Of a DNA stretch of 64,000 nt, positions 60,205 through 64,000 are shown in pieces. The notes under the pieces are model-generated. The model was not told where the DNA came from. It saw only the letters and a list, made by a program, of their open reading frames with translations, and searched no databases. Location of the stretch: assembly GCF_020805785.1 (NCBI RefSeq), contig NZ_JAJGZV010000004.1, positions 186,001 through 250,000 on the forward strand. Reading direction: 5' to 3'. Numbering within the stretch: position 1 is the first letter of the stretch; the number at the start of each line of letters is the position of its first letter. The translations under genes were made by a program, and so were the position numbers. The DNA comes from Flavobacterium chungbukense (GTDB taxonomy: Bacteria > Bacteroidota > Bacteroidia > Flavobacteriales > Flavobacteriaceae).

Positions 60205-62634
60205 ATGAAAAAAGTAATTTTATTCGGTTTTATATTATTTACAACCTGGAGTTACGGGCAGAAAAAAACAATTCATGCTCAGTTAGCTCCTCAAAGCATT
60301 ACTATTGACGGAAAACTGGACGAAAGCGCTTGGGAAAATGTGCCGATTGCCACAGATTTTGTTATGTTGGAACCAGACAATGGAAAAGCGATTCCGCATG
60401 AAAAGAGAACAGAAGTTAGAGTTCTTTATGATGATGACGCCATTTATATTGGTGCTACAATGTATGATAATGAGCCTTCAAAAATTTTAAAAGAAATTTC
60501 GCAACGGGACAATTTTGGTACAGCCGATTTGTTTGGCGTTTTTATAAACGGATTTAATGACGGACAGCAAGATTTTATGTTTTATGTTTCTGCTGCAGAC
60601 GTTCAAGGAGATTGTATTATGACAGATGCGAATGGCGAAGATTATTCCTGGGATGCCGTTTGGATCAGTAAAGCTTCTTTAACGGAAAAAGGATGGATCG
60701 TGGAAATAAAAATCCCATATTCTGCTTTGCGTTTTTCGCCAGAAAATAAGCAAACTTGGGGAATCAACTTTTTTAGAGAAATAAAACGTGAACGTTATAA
60801 GTATACCTGGAATTTTGTAGATGGAAAAATAGGCAGTTTTACACAACAAGCAGGAATTCTGGAAGGAATCGAAAACATAAAACCTCCTACTCGATTGTTT
60901 TTGATGCCTTACGCCTCGTATTATTTAAACGCTGCTGAAGGTCAAAAAACATACGGAACTATTAAAGGAGGTATAGATATTAAATACGGAATAAATGATG
61001 CTTTTACCGTAGATGCGATTTTAATTCCAGATTTTGGACAGACAAAATACGATGATCAAATATTAAATCTCGGTCCTTTTGAACAACAGTTTAATGAAAA
61101 CAGAGCTTTTTTTACAGAAGGAACTGATTTGTTTAACAAAGGAAAAATGTTCTATTCCAGAAGAATTGGCGGCGCTCCATCTACCGAACCAGAATTAAAT
61201 GAAAACGAAGAAATCAGCGAAATTCCGTCTGCTGTTAATCTTTTAAACGCTTTAAAAGTATCAGGCAGAACCAAAGGCGGATTAGGAATTGGGATTTTAA
61301 ATGCTGTGACCGAAAAAACTTTTGCCGTTATAAAAGACACTGTTTCCGGAGAAACCAGAAGAGAAATTGTAGAACCACTTACCAATTACAATGTTTTGGT
61401 TTTAGATCAACGTTTTAGAAAAAATTCTTCAGTTACTTTAATTAATACAAATGTTAGTCGAAACGGTCATTTTAGAGATGCAAACGTAACTGGTTTGGCT
61501 TGGGATTTAAACACAAAAGCCAACACTTATAGTTTGTTTGGAAACGTAAAATATAGTTTCATTAATGATATTGAAGATAAAACTGGTCTATATTCTACAG
61601 TAACTTTTGCAGAAACCAGCGGAAATTACAGATATAGTTTTGGTACAGATTTCGTAACTAAAGATTTCGATCCGAATGATTTGGGAATTAATTTCTACAC
61701 CAATTATTACAATTTTTATGGAAATGCCAACTATAGAATTCTTAATCCAACCAAACGTTTTAATACGTTTCGGGTAAACTATAATATGTATACAGAATTC
61801 AATAAAGAATCTGGAAAATTACAAGACAACAGCATTAATGCGAATCTGAATTTAACCACAATAAAAAATAATTATTATGGAACAGGAATTACTTTTTATC
61901 CTTTAGAAATATATGATTATTATGAACCTCGCGCAGAAAACAGATATGTTGCAATTCCGAGAAGAATAGAAACTTGGGGAAGTATTTCAACCAATTACAA
62001 TCATAAATTTGCAATTGACTTAAATGGAACATTTAATGTTTTTGATGAATCTGAGAGAATTTCATATGGATTTGATATTGGTCCGAGATACCGTTTTAGC
62101 GACAAATTATTATTGACCTATTTCTTCAGCTATCTTAGAAGAAACAACAACAAAGGCTATATTGACCAAATTGATGATGATAACAACTCTAATTCACCCA
62201 ATGAAATAGTTTTTGCAAATCGTAATGTGATTACTTATTCTAATACTTTAGGAGGAAAGTATGCAGTAAATAGTGCGATTACGATTAATCTTGCTGTTCG
62301 TCAATATTGGTCTTATGCAGACAATAAAAATATTCTTTTACTGGAACCAGACGGAGATTTAAGTCCTTATCCGCAATATACAATCAATAAGAATTCAAGT
62401 TTTTATTCCTGGAATGCTGATTTATCATTCTCTTGGTGGTTTGCGCCTGGAAGTCAGCTTTCTGCATTATACAGAAATAATGCTTCTAATTTTGAACGTA
62501 TTATAGATAAAGATTTCAAACACAATGTTTCTGGACTTTTAAATAATGACGCCTTAAAACACATTTTTTCTATTAGTGTAAAATATTTTATTGACTATAA
62601 TGCTGTCAAAAATAAAGTCAGAAAAAGAGCTTAG
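60205..62634 (+). CDS. DUF5916 domain protein with N-terminal carbohydrate-binding module
   Basis: An 809-aa exported protein; the start at the ATG 60205 gives the signal peptide MKKVILFGFILFTTWSYGQ, while an upstream ATG at 60148 would add 19 residues that spoil it. Residues about 25-210 are a CBM9-like module (ITIDGKLDESAWENVPIATD, then VLYDDDAIYIGATMYDNEPS). The remaining ~590 residues are the DUF5916 region, a long beta-rich outer-membrane barrel (many aromatic strand ends; C-terminal KYFIDYNAVKNK). Probably binds or takes up a carbohydrate at the cell surface; the ligand is unknown. Confidence 0.9.
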   Translation: MKKVILFGFILFTTWSYGQKKTIHAQLAPQSITIDGKLDESAWENVPIATDFVMLEPDNGKAIPHEKRTEVRVLYDDDAIYIGATMYDNEPSKILKEISQRDNFGTADLFGVFINGFNDGQQDFMFYVSAADVQGDCIMTDANGEDYSWDAVWISKASLTEKGWIVEIKIPYSALRFSPENKQTWGINFFREIKRERYKYTWNFVDGKIGSFTQQAGILEGIENIKPPTRLFLMPYASYYLNAAEGQKTYGTIKGGIDIKYGINDAFTVDAILIPDFGQTKYDDQILNLGPFEQQFNENRAFFTEGTDLFNKGKMFYSRRIGGAPSTEPELNENEEISEIPSAVNLLNALKVSGRTKGGLGIGILNAVTEKTFAVIKDTVSGETRREIVEPLTNYNVLVLDQRFRKNSSVTLINTNVSRNGHFRDANVTGLAWDLNTKANTYSLFGNVKYSFINDIEDKTGLYSTVTFAETSGNYRYSFGTDFVTKDFDPNDLGINFYTNYYNFYGNANYRILNPTKRFNTFRVNYNMYTEFNKESGKLQDNSINANLNLTTIKNNYYGTGITFYPLEIYDYYEPRAENRYVAIPRRIETWGSISTNYNHKFAIDLNGTFNVFDESERISYGFDIGPRYRFSDKLLLTYFFSYLRRNNNKGYIDQIDDDNNSNSPNEIVFANRNVITYSNTLGGKYAVNSAITINLAVRQYWSYADNKNILLLEPDGDLSPYPQYTINKNSSFYSWNADLSFSWWFAPGSQLSALYRNNASNFERIIDKDFKHNVSGLLNNDALKHIFSISVKYFIDYNAVKNKVRKRA

Positions 62635-62728
62635 CGTGAATAAATTTTAAAAAATAAAGACTTCTGTAATTAAATTAATATTTTTTGTCGAGCTTCATTT
62701 TATAAAACATAAATGTAACAAAGCTTTC

Positions 62729-62757
62729 TTGCCTATTTTAGAAATGACTTATCTTTG
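62729..62757 (+). promoter_or_regulatory. gpmI promoter (-33 TTG, -7 TATCTTTG)
   Basis: TTG at 62729-62731 and TATCTTTG at 62750-62757 are 21 bases apart, matching the promoter at 3171-3201 exactly in spacing. Start near 62763, leader about 11 bases. Confidence 0.6.
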
Positions 62758-62773
62758 TAGAAAACAAAAAGTA

Positions 62774-64000
62774 ATGAACAAAAAAGTTATCCTTATGATT
62801 TTAGACGGTTGGGGAAAATCTCCTGACCCTAAAGTATCTGCAATAGACAATGCAAATGTTCCTTTTATAAACAGTCTTTACAAAAATTACCCAAGCGCTC
62901 AACTTAGAACCGACGGATTGAATGTTGGTTTACCTGAAGGTCAAATGGGAAACAGCGAGGTTGGACACATGAACCTTGGTGCTGGAAGAATTGTATATCA
63001 GGATTTAGCCAAAATAAACTTAGCTGTAGAGCATAAAACATTAGCAAAAGAGAAAGTGTTAATTGATGCTTTTACTTACGCTAAAAACAACAATAAAAAA
63101 GTACACTTTTTAGGATTAGTTTCAGATGGTGGTGTTCACTCACATACTTCACACCTTCGCGGATTAATCGATGCTTCTCAAGAATACGGTTTAGATCAGG
63201 TTTATGTTCATGCTTTTACAGACGGACGTGACGTTGATCCTAAATCAGGAGGAAAATACATTCACGATTTACAAGATTATATTAAAGATACTCCAGTAAA
63301 AATTGCTTCTATCATTGGACGTTATTATGCAATGGACCGCGACAAACGTTGGGAACGTGTAAAACTTGCTTACGATTTAGTAGTAAACGGTGTTGGAACT
63401 CCATCAACCAATGCTGTTGCGAGTGTTTTAGACAGCTATGCAAAAGATGTAACTGATGAGTTTATCGAACCTGTTGTTATTGTTGATGAATATGCAAAAC
63501 CACTTGCTACAATTGTTGAAGGTGATGTTGTAATTTTCTTCAATTTTAGAACTGACAGAGGTCGTGAACTTACAGAAGCGCTTTCTCAACAGGATTTCCA
63601 CGAGCAAAACATGCATAAATTGAACCTATATTATGTAACATTGACAAACTACGACGAAACGTACCAAAACGTAAAAGTAGTTTACAATAAAGATAATATT
63701 ACAGAAACTCTTGGTGAGGTTTTAGAAAAAGCGGGTAAAACACAAATTAGAATTGCTGAAACTGAGAAATATCCTCACGTAACTTTCTTTTTCTCTGGAG
63801 GAAGAGAAGTTCCTTTTGTGGGCGAATCAAGAATTTTGAGAAACTCTCCAAAAGTAGCAACTTACGATTTAAAACCAGAAATGAGCGCTTACGAACTTAC
63901 TGATGCTCTTGTTCCTGAATTGAATAAAGGTGAAGTTGATTTTGTTTGTTTGAATTTCGCAAACGGAGATATGGTTGGCCACACCGGAATTATGGAAGCA
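62774..64000 (+). CDS. gpmI: 2,3-bisphosphoglycerate-independent phosphoglycerate mutase (3' end cut)
   Basis: The first 409 codons of an enzyme normally about 505-515 residues; the frame is open at the window end. Metal-binding Asp11 (MILDGWG), catalytic Ser61 in MGNSEVGHMNLGAGR, the VHFLGLVSDGGVHSHTSHL segment near 115, DRDKRWERVK with the substrate Arg residues near 190, FFNFRTDRGRELTEA, and FANGDMVGHTG near 398. It interconverts 3- and 2-phosphoglycerate in glycolysis. Cytoplasmic, transcribed from its own promoter. Confidence 0.96.
   Translation, partial: MNKKVILMILDGWGKSPDPKVSAIDNANVPFINSLYKNYPSAQLRTDGLNVGLPEGQMGNSEVGHMNLGAGRIVYQDLAKINLAVEHKTLAKEKVLIDAFTYAKNNNKKVHFLGLVSDGGVHSHTSHLRGLIDASQEYGLDQVYVHAFTDGRDVDPKSGGKYIHDLQDYIKDTPVKIASIIGRYYAMDRDKRWERVKLAYDLVVNGVGTPSTNAVASVLDSYAKDVTDEFIEPVVIVDEYAKPLATIVEGDVVIFFNFRTDRGRELTEALSQQDFHEQNMHKLNLYYVTLTNYDETYQNVKVVYNKDNITETLGEVLEKAGKTQIRIAETEKYPHVTFFFSGGREVPFVGESRILRNSPKVATYDLKPEMSAYELTDALVPELNKGEVDFVCLNFANGDMVGHTGIMEA

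Overview
The window is about 34% GC chromosomal DNA that looks like a gliding member of the Bacteroidota, most likely Flavobacterium. The evidence is the gldB-gldC pair, a dcw cluster with a long-linker FtsZ and no murF or ddl, many flavobacterial-type lipoproteins and SusC/RagA-style regulatory domains, the near absence of Shine-Dalgarno sequences, and promoters of the TAnnTTTG (-7) / TTG (-33) type. I see no transposase, phage gene or CRISPR array. The species call is inference.

Layout. 1-2044: a LytS/LytTR-type two-component pair with a divergent cell-envelope gene and a LytTR-like direct repeat between them. 2045-11591: a mixed accessory stretch (zinc-ribbon protein, TMEM143/DUF3754 protein, Mpo1-like protein, LCM-like methyltransferase, a frameshifted TlpA-like thioredoxin gene, lipoproteins, a RibD/DHFR-like reductase, a TPR protein). 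11646-12301: tRNA-Arg and yqeY. 12565-29101, all on the minus strand: the division and cell-wall cluster, in transcription order mraZ-rsmH-ftsL-ftsI-murE-mraY-(four-helix-bundle gene)-murD-ftsW-murG-(63-aa membrane protein)-murC-ftsQ-ftsA-ftsZ. These genes convert UDP-MurNAc precursors to lipid II and build the divisome; a periodic AAAGTGG operator in front of mraZ probably makes MraZ its own regulator. 29479-36843: hydrolase, engB, gldC/gldB, nadE, a LuxR-type regulator and dnaG.

36971-42853: an outer-membrane protein, an ECF sigma/anti-sigma pair, a polyprenyl synthase, a lipoprotein and rlmN. 43188-46636: a YceI - YceI - barrel protein - YceI-like operon; the two upstream YceI genes carry the same FNR/CRP-like palindrome at the same distance from the -7 box. 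46801-49856: LEA-like lipoprotein, O-methyltransferase, PhyH-type dioxygenase, PAP2 phosphatase and TatA. 50010-55804: M1 peptidase, DUF6702 protein and four overlapping paralogues with a CarboxypepD_reg-like domain. 55968-64000: pepE, two tRNA-Gly genes, a GNAT enzyme, two L,D-transpeptidases facing each other, a DUF5916 outer-membrane protein and the start of gpmI.

The most unusual signals are (i) degenerate tandem heptamer and octamer arrays in intergenic gaps, often arranged as inverted pairs, one of which brackets a four-helix-bundle (23S-IVS-protein-like) gene inserted in the cell-wall operon; (ii) the MraZ-type operator; (iii) the LytTR direct repeat; (iv) the shared FNR-like boxes; (v) a primase without its zinc ligands; and (vi) the tandem family of small regulatory-domain proteins.
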